The notes below the pieces were generated by a model, which was given only the letters and a program-made list of their open reading frames with translations, was not told the origin of the DNA and ran no database searches. Of a DNA stretch of 64,000 bases, positions 21,859 to 32,759 are shown in pieces. The stretch spans positions 900,891,309-900,955,308 of the forward strand of contig CM066035.1 in assembly GCA_033557465.1 (NCBI GenBank), read 5' to 3'. How positions within the stretch are numbered: position 1 is the stretch's first letter; each line of letters opens with the position of its first letter. A program made the translations under genes and the position numbers. This DNA is from Ichthyophis bannanicus. Lineage: Eukaryota > Chordata > Amphibia > Gymnophiona > Ichthyophiidae.

Positions 21859-23354
21859 TCATTGTGGCTTTCGAGCGGTAGCTGCGGATGTCGTGGTGAA
21901 GCCCCTCCCTGAGCCGCGAAATCCACAAAACCCCTGGACTCTAGAGGCAAATCTTCCTCTTTGAAAACTATCCAATCGGGAAGTCCAAAACCTTCTAAAA
22001 TCTCTAAAGGAACCTCTAAAGGCCGGCGAGGATTTCTCCTGTTTAGACTTATCCTCCGGGCGTCTACCCCCTTTAGACTCCCCCAAATCCTTAACCAGCT
22101 TATCGAGATCCTCACCAAATAACAGCCGTCCTTTGAATGGGAGTTTACTGAGAGGGGCCTTAGAAGAACTGTCCGCCGGCCAATTCCTCAACCACAAGGA
22201 CCTACAGGCGGCCACCAATGATGCCATGCTATTAGCTAGAGCCCGGATTAAATCATAATGCACATCTGCCAAATAAGCCGATCCGGACTCCAGACGATCT
22301 AGTTCTCATAAGCCCTCCGGCTCCAGCTGAACCGACTGTCACAACCCCTGCGACAAGCAAAGACACGCTCTCGCCACCCAAGCCCCACATATGGAAGCTT
22401 GCAATGACAAGCCGTTGGCTTCAAAAGACTGCTTTAGTAACCCATCTACCTTTGATCCCGCACATCTTTCAAGGCCGAACTACCTTCCACCAGAATAGTG
22501 GTCTTCTTGGTTACTGCCGACATCGCTGCATCAATCCGTGGAGACTGAAACCTTTCCTTGTCCTTATCTGCCAGAGGATACAACCTATTCATAATCTGAG
22601 CTCCTCTGAGCCCGGCTTCCAGCTGATCCCACTTGTCCTGGATCATGCGATCTACCACCTTGTGGACGGGAAACACAATCTGCGTCTGCCGCACCGCCTG
22701 AATGATCGGGTCTTCCCCAGTATCTTCCTCCACTGGCAATTCCGTGGCTAGTTTTAGCGTTTGCAGGGATTCTGTGATAAGAGGCGTCAACTCGTCCTTT
22801 GGGAAAATCTGAATAATTTTCGCCTGATCCTCTGGCTCTGGAATCTCTCCTTCTTCCAACTCCTATAATCCGGCCTCCAGGTCTACTTCGGCTTCGTCCG
22901 CTTCCTGCCACTCCAACGCAGAGGGCGAGCGATCCTGTGGCCTGGCCCACTTGGGCGGTCTAGCAGAACCGCTACTCACCTGCGCCAGAGCCGGCTGCTG
23001 CAGCTTCGCCGGCAAGGGCAATGGCTCCAGCAGCTTTCCTTGCCTTCGCAAACAAAAAGCCTGATGCATAATCAAGACAAAGTCAGGGCAAAAATCACCA
23101 AGCTAAGACCCTGAGTATGAAGCTGGCAGAACCCCTGAAGGTCCCGCTTGAGCCTCTGCAGCGTCCCATGATGAACTAGCCCGCAGGACATCCCCTTCTG
23201 GTACAGCGGCCACTCCCTGAAGGTCCTGCCCCGTTTTAAACTCCAGCTGCTGCTCCACGCTGGCAGACACCGCCGTACAGCCACGGAAGATCCCAGAATC
23301 CGCGATAGCTCCACTACGTGCACCGCAGACCACGCAAAGTGGCCGGGATGCCAT
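21859..23354 (-). pseudogene. DIRS B4 gag-like ORF1
   Basis: Starts MASRPLCVVCGARSG (23354), with the CxxC head shared with B5 (CIVCGTRRG). It continues through MHQAFCLRRQGK (about 23065), EEGEIPEPEDQAKII (22855), RLYPLADKDKERF (about 22585) and DVHYDLIRALANSM (about 22265) to a basic Gly/Arg/Phe tail ending at 21859. Stops near 22863 and 22275-22310 and a frameshift near 23075-23100 interrupt it. The C-terminal FRGFRG-type repeats suggest nucleic-acid binding (inference). Confidence 0.82.
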
Positions 23355-24349
23355 CTCTCACCGCTCTGGCAGTGAAGCCCAGTGGTAACAGCAAAAAGAG
23401 CAAGCTTGACCAAGAAAGAAAAATTTCTTCTCTTCTGTTATTATTTTTTTTTTCAAATTAAATAAAGTTCAACCATGTCCTCCCTCCAGCCAGGGAATGC
23501 ACTCAAAATTTCCCAGTTTCCAGTACTTGGGACTACACTGCAGGGATCTAGAATATACCTTGATTATACCGCTATTATAGAACTCCCCCCCAAAGAAACT
23601 CTGAATAGGTCTAATGGAATCCCAAAACTACCCCGTAATGACTCCGGGAGGGAGACAAACCAAACCCCAAAAGAAACAAACGGCAATCCGAGAATAACCA
23701 CCGCGTGCGATTCCCTGCTTAACGGCGCACCACGCAGACACCGTGCTGCTCAAAATGGCCGCCGCTGAATGAAGGAGGGAGAAAGGGCGCCAAAACGCAA
23801 GGAATTGAGCCCCACGCCTGCGGCCTTCCGAGCCCCGACCATACCGGCGAAATACTGCTCCCAGCCTACCTGCACTTTCGCTGAAGCAATCCGCTGCCTC
23901 GGGGCTCTAATCCACGTAGCCGCGCTCAGCTAAACAGCGAACGAGCCGCCGCGGACAAGCTGCCCACTGTCCTCAATGACCTGGCTTCTGCAGGATCGCG
24001 GCTGCCCCAGAACGCCGGATTCAACTGCCGGTCTGCTGTCACAGGGCTCTCTCCCAAACTGCCCAGGAAGAGAGAACTGCACTAGACAAGACTCTGTCAG
24101 CGTTTTCCTTTTTCTTTTTTTTTTCACCAATCGCCTTCAAAGCAGACCCCACAGACAGGCAAGACAGGACCCGGCACAAAGAAGAGCAGCCTCAGTTCAA
24201 ACAGTCTCTTCTCTACGCTGCCCACTTTTCTTTTCTTTTTAAAGCTATAGACATCCCAAATTAAACCATAAAGGAATCCCCAAAAATCAAATAGAAACTT
24301 TTCCTACTCTACACTACTAGCTCCTTATGTGTTCCTCCAGTGAGCCCAG
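23355..24349. other. DIRS B4 leader region, no gene seen
   Basis: Corresponds to the roughly 950-base leader of B5 between its left repeat and gag. Mixed composition with T/A runs near 23440-23460 and 24110-24125. No open frame resembling a known protein. Confidence 0.6.
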
Positions 24350-24734
24350 CACTAAGGCTCACGACGTCCTGCTGCATGGAGACTGGACACACTGGGGCTG
24401 ATGGGAGATGCCAGCAGACTACATCCAGTGATGTCACTTTTTTGACATGCCCAATCTCCAAGTTGCAGGAGGTGGTGCACAACCCAGAAGTATGGACTAA
24501 ACTGGAGGGACGATAAGGAATTATACTTTACTCCGAGTGAGATGAGAAAAAGAACTCTCACACAGGCATCTATATTGTTGGCAGAAACTAGCATAATGGC
24601 TCAGTGCAAATAGCGTGAAAAAAACGAATGCCACCTCAGTATGTGGTCTTAGTTGTACTGGTAGCCATTTTGCCATGTTAGAATGTGGTAACTGCAGGGG
24701 GATATAACTGCTTCCCTGCAGTTAGCCTATGGTC

Positions 24735-25022
24735 CCGCATAATCAAACTCTGGAATGAGTTACCAGAGGATCATAGTAAAAGCTGTTAGTGTAGCTGGAT
24801 TTAAAAAAGGTATGAACAAGTTCATGGAGGAAAGGTGCAGAAACTATTATTAAAGAGGACCCAGGAATTCTACTGCTTGCCCCAAGACAGGCATTATGGA
24901 ACCTGTGTGCCATTTGGGAACCTGCTAAGTACTTGTGACCTAGATTGGCCACTGTTGGAAACAGGATTTTGGGCTTGATGGACCTTGGTCTGATCCATTA
25001 TGGCATTTCTTAAGTTCATATG
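24735..25022 (+). mobile_element. CR1-like LINE 3' fragment
   Basis: Near-duplicate of 1325-1612: encodes the end of the RT (IIKLWNELPEDHSKS-like, broken) and the same 3' tail, including GGACCTTGGTCTGATCCATT and a terminal TTCTTAAGTTCATATG. Strongly 5' truncated. 24521-24734 before it shows nothing recognisable. Confidence 0.75.
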
Positions 25023-25689
25023 TTACCAGTGCAAAGTTTAGGAAACATCGTGCTAAATATGCCAAACAAGAGAGCTCAACAGCACACATGTAGCATCTCC
25101 CACTTCCACATATCAAGAGCGACTTGGCACCCCAAACAGCACTTCCCACCCTCTGAAAGAAAAGAGAGGCTCAATGACCCCTACACAGAACTTCCCACCC
25201 TCTGAAAACCAAGAGGGACTTTGTGACCCCCAACAGAACACCTCTCACTCCAAAATAAACAAGAAGGGCTTGGCAACCCCAGCATAAAACTCCTGAAACT
25301 GCGCACTGGATCAACATGGTGTTAATGTAAATATATGTTCCACAAAAAACAGGAAATGCAAGATGCTCACATGCCAAGGAACTAAAAGAAAAAATAAGAA
25401 TTGCAGTGCAGTTTATAATACCAAATTATAACTCATTTTATTTTGTTATAAACTGCATTATAGTTCTCGCTTTTTCTTTATGAATATATATTCTGCATCA
25501 ACAGAAACCTCTCCCTCGACAATGGGTGCAGAGCAGAGGTAGGACATTCACTAACAGAATTCAATATATTAAAAGACATTCTGATTCTGATCATTTCACT
25601 AACATTCTCCAGTACCAAGCATATTGTGAACTAATACAAAACCCTACAAAGGTCACCGATGATCTACAAGGCCAAATCAACCATATCAT
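25023..25689. other. Unassigned stretch with a short hairpin
   Basis: No convincing gene. A small AT-rich inverted repeat (GTGCAGTTTATAA near 25409 and TTATAAACTGCATTATAG near 25447) could be the core of a decayed foldback element. 25140-25280 contains degenerate tandem copies of a CACTTCCCACCCTCTGAAA-type motif. Confidence 0.4.
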
Positions 25690-25990
25690 ACCAGCCATAA
25701 CTTCCAAAACTCACACAAGGGGCCTGCCCTGAAAAAAGCAGCACTATAAATACTGCAGTGGGCCCTAGAACATCCATATGCCTATTGAGAACTAAACAAG
25801 TCAAATTACTACAGTATAGACCCCTTTGTATAAACTCCGTGTTAACATAATGCCTAGCCTCAGTCACACACTCGGAACACAGACCCTCATTAAGTACAGA
25901 ATAAGCGACAATAATCTAAAGTAAAAAAACTATGTACACAAAAATTAAACTGAAAGCCCAAGAAGTCAGACTCTGCATGCGGTGCAACAC
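25690..25990. repeat. Unclassified dispersed repeat, copy 2
   Basis: Second copy of the repeat at 18270-18652, with shared blocks GGGCCCTAGAACATCCATAT, AAACTCC-GTTA and TCAGTCACACAC in the same order and orientation. Copy 2 extends further right. Whether it is a LINE tail, SINE or LTR fragment cannot be told by eye. Confidence 0.6.
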
Positions 25991-26059
25991 CAGAGAAATA
26001 AAAGAGATGCATTTGCCCTTACTGTGTAAAATATAAAAATAGCACAAAGTCCAATCGCT

Positions 26060-28354
26060 CATTTGAAAATAAAATTATTCTTTCTATCTTTGTTGTCTGA
26101 CCATTTTATTCTCTGATCATACTGGTCCCAATCTGAGGTTCCTGCTTTCCTCTGTCTTTTCTTAGCTCTTTTTTTGTTTTCTTCACTTCCTTCCATCTTG
26201 GATATTGATTTTTTTTCTTCCACCTTTCTTCCATTTATTTCTCTCTCTTTCTCTGCCCACCCAGATTTTATTTTTATTCCTTACTATCCAGTTCTCAATT
26301 TCCCTCTTTTTTATGCCATCTACCTATCGCTTTTCAACCTTCACCCCAGTCCTTCCATTCCCCAGCTCTTCTTTCCTGGTCCATTATTCCCCAGTCCTTT
26401 GTTTACTCTCTTCATGTATAACATCTATCACCACCCATCCAGTGCCTCTCTCTCTCTCTCTCTCTCTTTGGCTTTCTCTTTCTCTTCATCTAGTACATCT
26501 GCTCTCTCTTTCCATGTCTGCCACCTCCTTTCCTATCCCCCCTGCAACCAGCATCTATCCCATCTCCATACCATACCATACCATCCCCTATTACTCCCAT
26601 GTCCATCATCTCTTCATCTCTTTTTCAACCTATTTACCCCATGTTCATCTTCTCCACTCTCTCTCTCCCTATTATCCCTATGTTCTGCATTTCCTTTTCT
26701 CCTTATTACCCAGTATACAGCATCTTCCTTTTGTCCCCCCCTCTACAAGTCCAGCATTTTCCCATAGTTTCCCTATAACCTCCTGGCCAACATCACCACT
26801 ACATCTCCCCTCCTGGCTTCTCCCTATGCCCCTTTCCATGTCCAGTATCTACCAAGCCCCCCACCTCAATCTTATCCCTACTGTCTCCCTATCCCCCCCC
26901 CAGTACCCAGCATCTCCCTTCTGACGCCCTGTGCCCATCCACGTCAACCTCCTAATGCCCCCTCATGTCTACTTCCCCCCTTCCCAATGCCCCCTCCCAT
27001 GTATGTACAAGAGGCACAGTTTGCTTGCAGAGCAGCATGTCTCACAAGCAGAGGCTGTGCAGGCCATGATCCAAGCTCAGAGTGGCAGGGCACAGTTGGC
27101 CTTGCACAGACCCTGCCTATAGGACATGCTGATCCTGTTGGCAGGCTCTGCTCCTCTGGACCACAATGGTTGCCTACCACACCCTTCTGCCTGTGGGAGC
27201 AGTATGTCTTGCAGGCATAGACTGTTTAAGTCATGACTGCAGCCCAGAGAAATAGAGCCTGCCTGCAGGAGCTGAAGTCAGGAGGGTGCTGTCACTGGCT
27301 GCCCGCCCCCACTCCCTTTTCAAGATGACCTGTGGAGCGCCAGCCAACTAGTGGAGAGCCTGCCCACAGGATATGCTGCTCCCATGAGCAGAAGGCTGTG
27401 AGAGGCTGCAATTGCTAGTCACAGTCTTCTGCCTGCAGGAGCAGTGTGTCCTGTGGGTAGACTCTCCACTAGGCCACTGGCGCTGTGCAGGCCATCCTGA
27501 ATGGGGAGTGAGGGGTGGGCAGCTAGCGACAGCACCCTCCTGACACTGGTACCCCCTACCATGCTTACCAGGTAGTGCTGGCCCTGGTCCAGCATTTGTC
27601 TCCGTTCCCCCCCCCCCCCTCCAGTATTTGTCTTCCTGCCTCCATCGCTTGTTGTCCAGCATTTGTCTTCCTGCCTCCCTCCCCTGTTGTCCTCCTATCC
27701 CCCCTCCCTCCACCTGTAACTCTCTTCCTGCCACTGATATTGAGAGAGGCATCAGCAGCAGCAGCAGGAAAACAAACACGCGGGCTTTTGTGACTTGGCA
27801 AGCTCATACGTCCCTGCTGGTTCTGCTCCACTCTGATGCCAACAGCATCATCAGTGGGGGCGGGATCCATCAGGGTCTTGTAAGCATGCCAGAATCGCAA
27901 GAGCCAGCACTTTTGATTTCAAAGTTGATGGCTCATCGCTGCTGCTTGTCCTCAGAGCTGGACAAGCAGCAGCGATGAACCATAAACTTTGAAAGCAGAA
28001 GCATTGGCTCTTGCAATTCTGACATGCTTGCAAGACCCTGATGGGTCCTGCCCCCACTGATGATGCTGTTTGCGTCACAGTAAGGCGGAACCAGCAGGAA
28101 CTTAAAAGAATTCCAAGTCGCAAGAGCCGGCTTTCCTTTATTTTTCCCCCTCAGATCTGGGGCAGTGGGGGAGGTGATTCTGCCCCTGCTGGGAGAAGCA
28201 GAGGCGGCAGCGACAACAGCTAGTCCATTCCAGTTAATCTTTTTGTACAATAGAAGGTAAAATGAGGCGGCGATCACTTGATTGTTTTCGTGCCATTTTT
28301 TGCCCCCAAAACTTTGCTGCCTGAGGCAGCTGTCTCACTATAGAACCGCCCCTG
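26060..28354. mobile_element. Probable non-autonomous hAT-like composite (pyrimidine-rich plus palindrome)
   Basis: The right end CTATAGAACCGCCCCTG at 28354 is a typical hAT-type terminus (inward CAGGGGCGGTTCTATAG). The interior repeats the architecture of the hAT at 2938-5184: a CT-rich plus strand (26100-26930, with (CT)n at 26449-26467) and a large inverted repeat (27775-28135). I could not find a matching left terminus or the 8-bp duplication of CACATTAC, so the left boundary is a guess. Long open frames at 26174-26924 come from the composition. Confidence 0.55.
27775..28135. repeat. Imperfect palindrome, about 360 bp
   Basis: Left arm TCATCGCTGCTGCTTGTCC (27933-27951) and right arm GGACAAGCAGCAGCGATGA flank a short loop near 27952-27959. 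Further out, CAGGGTCTTG/CAAGACCCTG and ATCATCAGTGGGGG/CCCCCACTGATGAT pair. Arms differ at many positions, so this is older than the palindrome at 4700-5092. Confidence 0.8.
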
Positions 28355-28729
28355 CACATTACCATCTGGAACCCCACACTGATGATGTCCCCTTGAATGG
28401 TGATGAAATGTCTGCAAGCAAACTATCAAGCTTGGAGAACAATCATCATGATCCCCAACTGAGCTACCGATATTCACAAATATCTCTAAGAGAGCAGTAT
28501 TATAGGAAACTATAGCCTCATCAGACTTAGAAGTCAAGGTGGAGGAAAGATGTGATGAGACAATAGTGGAGAGAGCCAATGGATCGATAGCATGAAGATT
28601 TCTAAATAGGTAGGAGGAGACATGGGCAAGATTGAGACAGAGAGTGATGAAGAATGAAGCTTGGCAGATGATCAGATAAGGGAAGAACTAAGGTAGAGAA
28701 ATTAGAGGGTAAACAATTAAGGAAGAAAA

Positions 28730-29260
28730 CAAGGTCAAGGCACTGCCGGGGGGGCAGAAGAGCAAAGCTGGGTATTGAATGAGGTGGTAAGGGAAAGGAG
28801 CTTAGAAGCGTAGGGGGTCAGAAGAGTTATCAACCTGAATGTTAAAGTCACCAAGAATAAGGGAGGGAGAAGAAAACTCCAGAAATAAGGAAAGCCATGA
28901 GTCAGTGAGCAAGATAGAGGTGGACTTGTCAGGGAGTCTATAAATATCAACTATCCGGAGAGGTAAGGGGTTAAAAAGGCAGATGGAATGGACTTCAAAG
29001 GTGGAAAAGAAATGAGATTGAGGTAGGAAGAAGACTGAAATTGGTGGGAAGGTGAAAGCATGGAAGCAGTTAAAACCCCATCCCTGGTTTTGGCTGAGGA
29101 GCAGGCTGCAACGTCCGGGTCCTCTGCTGACGTGGTCAGAAGCAAGAACCCTGTCTGGCTTGGGAATAGTGGGAGAGAGAGGAGGATACCTAGTCCTTTG
29201 GGAATAATAGAACTTCCTTATCCCTCTACTCTGGTACCTCCTAAATGAAGAGGAGGTCAT
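28730..29260 (-). pseudogene. L2-clade LINE endonuclease fragment
   Basis: The minus-strand translation contains LPLRIVDIYRLPDKS, ILLTDSWLSLFLEF and LILGDFNIQVDNSSDPL, the pattern of the APE-type endonuclease of L2/CR1 LINEs (GDFNIHVD-like motif with catalytic Asp and Asn). Upstream there are frame breaks. No RT follows directly, so it is a truncated copy. Confidence 0.7.
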
Positions 29261-29309
29261 GATGGAAGTGGTCCTGTAGAGGGCAGTAAAAGTATAATTG
29301 TGCTACTTT

Positions 29310-29525
29310 AAAAAAGCTTGGAGCTTCTTGCACCTTATCTCCAAAGAGATTCTCTCCACAGCATGGCATATCAGTAAACTTCTCCTAGATGTCATACCTT
29401 AAGTCTGAAGTCATGTGTCATGAAAGTCTATGGGTGCCAGTAGCCATGAAGGAGGCTCTCAATGCTGATTAAAAATATCAATAGGTAGCCCAGACCATGT
29501 ATTTTTCACACTTCTTTTCATGGCT
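29310..29525 (-). pseudogene. Ancient DIRS gag fragment
   Basis: Resembles the A1 gag stretch near 16910-17050 (CAAAGAGATTCTCTCCACAG versus GAATAGGTTCTCACCAGTGT, then a GACATC/AAGTCTGAAGTC context). It would encode part of the C-terminal gag region around GDNIFGKP. Heavily decayed, short, and identified by patchy similarity only. Confidence 0.45.
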
Positions 29526-29529
29526 CACT

Positions 29530-31668
29530 AGTGAATTTTATTTATGTGTTTTTTATATACCGACCCTTGCAGAGATCAAGGGTGGTTTACAATTAACAAA
29601 ACCTTATGCATTAAACTTGTGACATGAATAGTGTAGTTACATAGAACTGAATTGTGGAGTATATGCAGGTATGGTTATGCCTTATTTACATAAACAATTA
29701 TTACAATTAACATATTTATAAAAGTTGTATGTACATAGACAGTATCAGACAGATATTTTAGGTAGGGTATTAGTAGACAATGTTGATTGGTAGGGTATAA
29801 GTAGATAATATTGATTGGGCGGGCTCTGATTTTGTTATATTTCTATAGTTATGTTGGGAATATTTTGTTCTTTTCTTCTGAATTACCGAAGTATTCTATG
29901 AATAAATATGTTTTTAATTCCTTTTGGAAGTCTTTAAGATCCTTGATGGCTCTTAGCTTATCTGAAAGAGCATTCCAGAGAATGGGTGAGAAATAAGTGA
30001 ATGCTCTGTTGCTTGTTGGTTGGTTTGTTCTGCGGTAATTAATAGGGACAGTCAAGGTATTTTGGTTGCATTCTCTTCTAGTTCTTTCAGTAGATGGGAT
30101 GCTAATCAGTGATGATAGAAATGAAGGGGCTAGTTCCCTAATGAGTTTGAAAGTGATCATGAGAATTTTATATTTTATTCGACTCAATATGGGTAACCAA
30201 TGTAGTTCATACAGTATTGGTGTAATGTATTCTGTGCTATTTATCTTAAAGATGATATGTGCAGCTACATTTTGTGACATTTGGAAGTGGTTAAGTGTCT
30301 GTTTAGGTAGGCCATGTAATATATACTGTTTGAGTAATCAAAGTGAGGAATGATCATAGCTTGGAGTACGGATTGGAAGTCATGGTTAGTCAAATATGGT
30401 CTAAGATGTTGAAACAATCGTAATTTATAGAAGATGGTTCTGGTGATTAGTTTTATCTGGGTAGTCATCGTGAGATTCTAATCCAAGGTAACCCCTAAGT
30501 ATTTCACTTCATTCTTTACTTCTAGCTCCACATCCATGAATTTTAGTTTTGGTGGAGGAGTAAAGTTTTGGTTCCTTGTGACGAATAGAATCTCAGTTTT
30601 GTTGTAATTTATGTGTAGGTTATGTAGTTTTAGCCAATTTATTACTTCACAACTCATGTTGTGAGTTGATGAAAGTTAGGATTCATAATGTCTATTAGAA
30701 GATAACACATTATGTCATCTGCATAAATGTGGTAGCCTAGTTTAAACTATAAGATGTTACAAATAGGTTCTAAGTATAGCATAAATAGTAATGAGGAGAG
30801 GGCAGATCCTTGAGGGATACCTTTCTCTTGTTTATATGGTCGAGATGTCTGTTGTCCTATTCGTACTTGTTGTGTACGATCTGAAAGATAGGATTGGAAC
30901 CATTTAAGAACACTGTCATTTATACCCATGTGGAGGAGACTTGTGAGGAGGATGCTGTGGTTGATGTTATCAAAAGCAGATGCTATGTCCAGGAATACAA
31001 TCACAAAGGCTTGTCTTGAGTTGTCCAACCCTCGAAGAGAGCCAACAGAAGGGTCTCAACACCGTGATATGGTCTAAAACCATACTGGTGTTCATCTAGA
31101 GGGGAATTTTGGTCAATAAATTCTTGGAGTTGGATCGGAATGATTTTTTCAGTCACTTTATCTAGGAATGGAAGACTGGATATTGGTCTATATGAATTAG
31201 GATTTTGTTTATCTAGTGTGTTATTTTTCAATATTAGTCTAATGGTGGCATTTTTCCTAGATCTAGTGATTGGTTCACAATATTGAGTATGAATGGCGCC
31301 ATTTCAGAGTTGGAGGCTTTTAACCAGCTAACTGGGCATGGGTCTAAGCTTGATGTCATTATATTAATTTTAGAGATTATGTTCTTGATGTGTCTTAGGT
31401 CAACTGTGTGAAATGTGAGCCATTTTTTAGTATATGTATTAGCATGTTTCGGTTGATCATATGGGATGTTGTGTCGTTTTAGTTTATTCATACAATATGT
31501 TGCCAAGGTTTGTGGGTCTATAGGTATATTGTTTGTTTCTTTTGTAGGTACCCGAGTAAGAGATTTCACAATATCAAATCTCTCTCTCGAGTGACTGAGA
31601 GATTTTGTAAGGATCACAGTGTGATATTCTTTTTTTGCATCGTTTATGGACAATTTGTAAAATTGAAG
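29530..31668 (-). mobile_element. L2-like LINE, 3' segment (split by DIRS B5)
   Basis: Minus-strand LINE. The 3' end near 29530-29590 has the L2-type tail (reverse complement GATCTCTGCAAGGGTCGGTA then an A/T-rich end). The coding part is RT through its C-terminus. The element continues beyond DIRS B5 at 37668. Joined length of both segments is about 3.3 kb, near full length for L2. Confidence 0.82.
29849..31653 (-). pseudogene. L2-like LINE reverse transcriptase
   Basis: Pieces in order: linker SINDAKKEYHTVIL (31650) and PVSWLKAS; RT fingers NSYRPISSLPFLDKVTEKI (about 31205); motif A VIVFLDIASAFDNINHS (about 31000); motif B EKGIPQGSALSSLLF (about 30825); motif C YADD readable near 30720 in another frame; thumb/tail YFSPILWNALSDKL (about 29985). 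At least four frame changes make it a pseudogene. The RT copies LINE RNA at the nicked target in intact elements. Confidence 0.82.
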
Positions 31669-31810
31669 TTCCTTATCGTTCCTCCAGTTCAGTCCTCTAC
31701 TTCTGGGTTGTCAATCTCCTCCTGCAGCTAGGAGACTGGTATGTCAGAATGACGACATCACTGGATATAGCCTGCTGCACTCCTACTTCCATCCGAGTGT
31801 GACCAGTCTC
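31669..31810. repeat. DIRS B5 left inverted terminal repeat
   Basis: Starts TTCCTTATCGTTCCTCCAGT and contains CATCACTGGATATAGCCTGC. The right end carries the inverted copy (GCAGGCTATATCCAGTGATG at about 37536). Confidence 0.88.
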
Positions 31811-32759
31811 CTTGCAGCAGGACGACTTGACGAGCCTTGTGGAGCGGCTCTCTGGAGGAATGGATAAGGAGCCAGGAGGAAATTAGGATAGCTAAGTGGG
31901 TTAGATTTGGTTATTGGCAGTGTCTCTAAAAAAATAAAAATAAAAAAGCAGAAAAGAAGAACCGCACGGCTTTCTTATTCCCTGCCTGTGCTGGGGTTTC
32001 TTCCTGGGGGTTCTGGCTCATGCCTTCGAGTTCTTCCCTCCCCCCCCCCGGTGGCCCAGAGGTCTCTCCCCCCTGACTTTACGGGGGTGAGCCCTTCTTT
32101 TGCGGTGTGCATCTCGGAGCTGCAGTGTCTGTACTCCGGCAGTGAGTGGACGGCAGTAAATTGCACAGGCAGAGCTTCGGGCCCGGGTTTCGAGGCACTA
32201 CAAGCGGCGATGTTGCCGGAGAGTGGCAGACCGGGCTGGTAAGTGATTAACCGGCGTCAGGCTGCCCTTTTTTTTTTAGGAAAAGCTGTTCCGGGAGGGC
32301 AGAGGCACCGCGGTGCTTTTGGCGCCCTTTTTTCCTTCACTGTCGGCACTCGCGGCGGCCATTTTCTTAGCCGCGAAGCAGCCGCGTGTCAGCTAATCCT
32401 CTCCCGTTCCCGGGACAGAGCACAGCTAAGCTTTTATTTTTGTCGCTTAGGTATTTGGGGGGGCTTCCTTTTGATTTGTTTGATTTTCTTTGTTTGATTT
32501 GTTTGCTTTGTTTCTTTCTTTAGATGTTTAGGCCTCTTCAGTCATCCCTTCAGGTTCGGGGGGTGGGGGCTGAGGGGGTATCGTTTCCCAGGAGCGAGTT
32601 TTTTTTTTGTTTTTTTTTAAATAAAGAGGGCCTGCAAAGCAGTTGCTTGTACAAAAAAAAAAAAGAAACACAAAAAGAACACAACCAAGCCAGAGCCAAC
32701 CTCATCAGCGGGGTCAGAGGCTAAGGTAAGCTCCGGGGGAAGTTCTGGTTTGTTTGCTT
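31811..32759. other. DIRS B5 leader, no gene seen
   Basis: GC-rich, about 950 bases, with A-runs near 31929-31950 and 32652-32670 and T-runs near 32265-32280 and 32600-32620. No frame resembling a protein family. Presumably the promoter and 5' untranslated region of B5; I cannot point to a specific promoter motif. Confidence 0.5.

Larger units (their letters stand above)
18659..24520 (-). mobile_element. DIRS family B copy B4, full length but decayed
   Basis: A second DIRS family, distinct in sequence from A1-A3 and A6. Inverted terminal repeats lie at 18659-18810 and about 24350-24520, sharing the ACATCACTGGATGTAGTCTG block. An internal complementary region is at about 19205-19300. Gag, RT/RNase H and recombinase lie on the minus strand. 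Several stops, a loss of RNase H sequence and loss of catalytic residues show it is dead. Its genes are clearly related to those of B5 (31669-37667). Confidence 0.88.

Noticed and set aside
26174..26924. Two overlapping open frames of about 200-240 codons, rich in Ser, Leu, Phe and Pro
   Set aside because: They arise from a CT-rich strand that lacks stop codons in several frames at once; no domain or start context, and the region has the plan of a non-autonomous element.
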